Positions 6,363 to 6,726 of a DNA stretch of 6,726 nt are shown one piece after another. This DNA comes from an uncultured Acetatifactor sp. (GTDB lineage: Bacteria; Bacillota; Clostridia; Lachnospirales; Lachnospiraceae). The notes below the pieces were generated by a model that worked only from the letters and a program-made list of their open reading frames with translations, searched no databases and had not been told where the DNA came from. The number at the start of each line of letters is the position of its first letter. The first letter of the stretch is position 1. The stretch lies in contig CANRZC010000125.1 of assembly GCA_947644185.1 (NCBI GenBank), positions 1 to 6,726 of the forward strand, written 5' to 3'. The position numbers and the translations under genes are program-made.

Positions 6363-6704
6363 ATGAGAAGAGGAGATGTATATTATGCGGATTTGAGACC
6401 GGTAATCGGTTCAGAGCAAGGAGGCATTAGGCCTGTGCTGATTGTCCAGAATGACGTGGGTAACAGGCATAGCCCTACAGTCATCTGCGCTGCTATCACC
6501 TCTAAGATGAATAAGGCGAAGCTGCCTACCCATATCGAGCTGGATGCTGCACTGTACGACATGGATAAGGATTCTGTGGTCTTGCTAGAGCAGCTGCGCA
6601 CCATTGACAAAAAGCGCCTGAAGGATAAGGTATGCCATTTGGATGGAGAAATCATGAGGAGAGTGGACAGGGCCCTGATGGTCAGCCTGGAGCTGGATAC
6701 ATAG
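6363..6704 (+). CDS. mazF: MazF/PemK-family endoribonuclease toxin (NdoA-like)
   Basis: MazF toxins cut single-stranded mRNA at short sequence motifs and are held inactive by a MazE-type antitoxin. The 113-residue product aligns along its length with Bacillus subtilis NdoA/MazF as I recall it: RRGDVYYADL (2-11), GSEQGGIRPVLIVQND (16-31), SPTVICAAITSK (37-48), AKLPTHIEL, DSVVLLEQLRTIDKKRL and a C-terminal helix. Arg23 and Thr46 match the two catalytic positions known in that enzyme (Arg25 and Thr48), so the toxin appears active. The start is well supported by GGAGGAG at 6354-6360. It follows alr as in many Firmicutes, but the small antitoxin gene that normally lies between alr and this gene is absent: the 96-nt gap cannot encode one. 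It may be controlled by an antitoxin encoded elsewhere or have another role. Confidence 0.95.
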   Translation: MRRGDVYYADLRPVIGSEQGGIRPVLIVQNDVGNRHSPTVICAAITSKMNKAKLPTHIELDAALYDMDKDSVVLLEQLRTIDKKRLKDKVCHLDGEIMRRVDRALMVSLELDT

Positions 6705-6726
6705 AGACGGGCTGTACCTGTTCCCT

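Noticed and set aside
6705..6726. Possible start of a terminator after mazF
   Set aside because: Only 22 nt remain in the window and no clear stem can be drawn.

Overview
The window reads as a chromosomal core region of a low-to-mid GC Gram-positive anaerobe, most likely a clostridial species of the Lachnospiraceae type. This rests on the protein flavour of the aspartate kinase, Rex, Nnr, Alr and MazF products, on strong GGAGG-type ribosome binding sites, on a TTG start for rex, and on the alr-mazF neighbourhood that is typical of Firmicutes. All recognised genes lie on the + strand. I see no mobile element, CRISPR array, tRNA or rRNA.

Layout: (1) Positions 3-551 hold the C-terminal ACT-domain half of an aspartate kinase, cut by the window edge. 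(2) The 240-bp gap 552-791 holds an exact-consensus sigma-A promoter (TTGACA, 17-bp spacer, TATAAT) with an AT-rich upstream region, an imperfect inverted repeat over the -10 box, and a roughly 160-nt leader with a perfect 11-bp GAAA-tetraloop hairpin. (3) This promoter probably drives a three-gene unit: a membrane-anchored family 3 glycoside hydrolase of the NagZ type, the NADH-responsive repressor Rex, and an unrecognised coiled-coil protein. (4) A terminator-like hairpin at 3513-3556 closes that unit, yet it sits only 6 nt before the ribosome binding site of the next gene. (5) A second cluster follows: the two-domain NAD(P)H-hydrate repair enzyme Nnr, alanine racemase, and a MazF-family endoribonuclease with no antitoxin gene in front of it.

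How the genes fit together: NagZ-type hydrolase and alanine racemase both serve peptidoglycan metabolism (wall turnover, and D-alanine supply). Rex and Nnr both concern the NAD(H) pool: Rex senses the NADH/NAD+ ratio and Nnr repairs hydrated NAD(P)H. Aspartate kinase feeds the diaminopimelate/lysine branch, which is also a wall precursor route. The region is mostly ordinary housekeeping. The parts most worth a second look are the coiled-coil protein, the solitary mazF, the terminator placed against the nnr ribosome binding site, and the structured leader upstream of the hydrolase gene. I do not see a convincing new multi-gene system.
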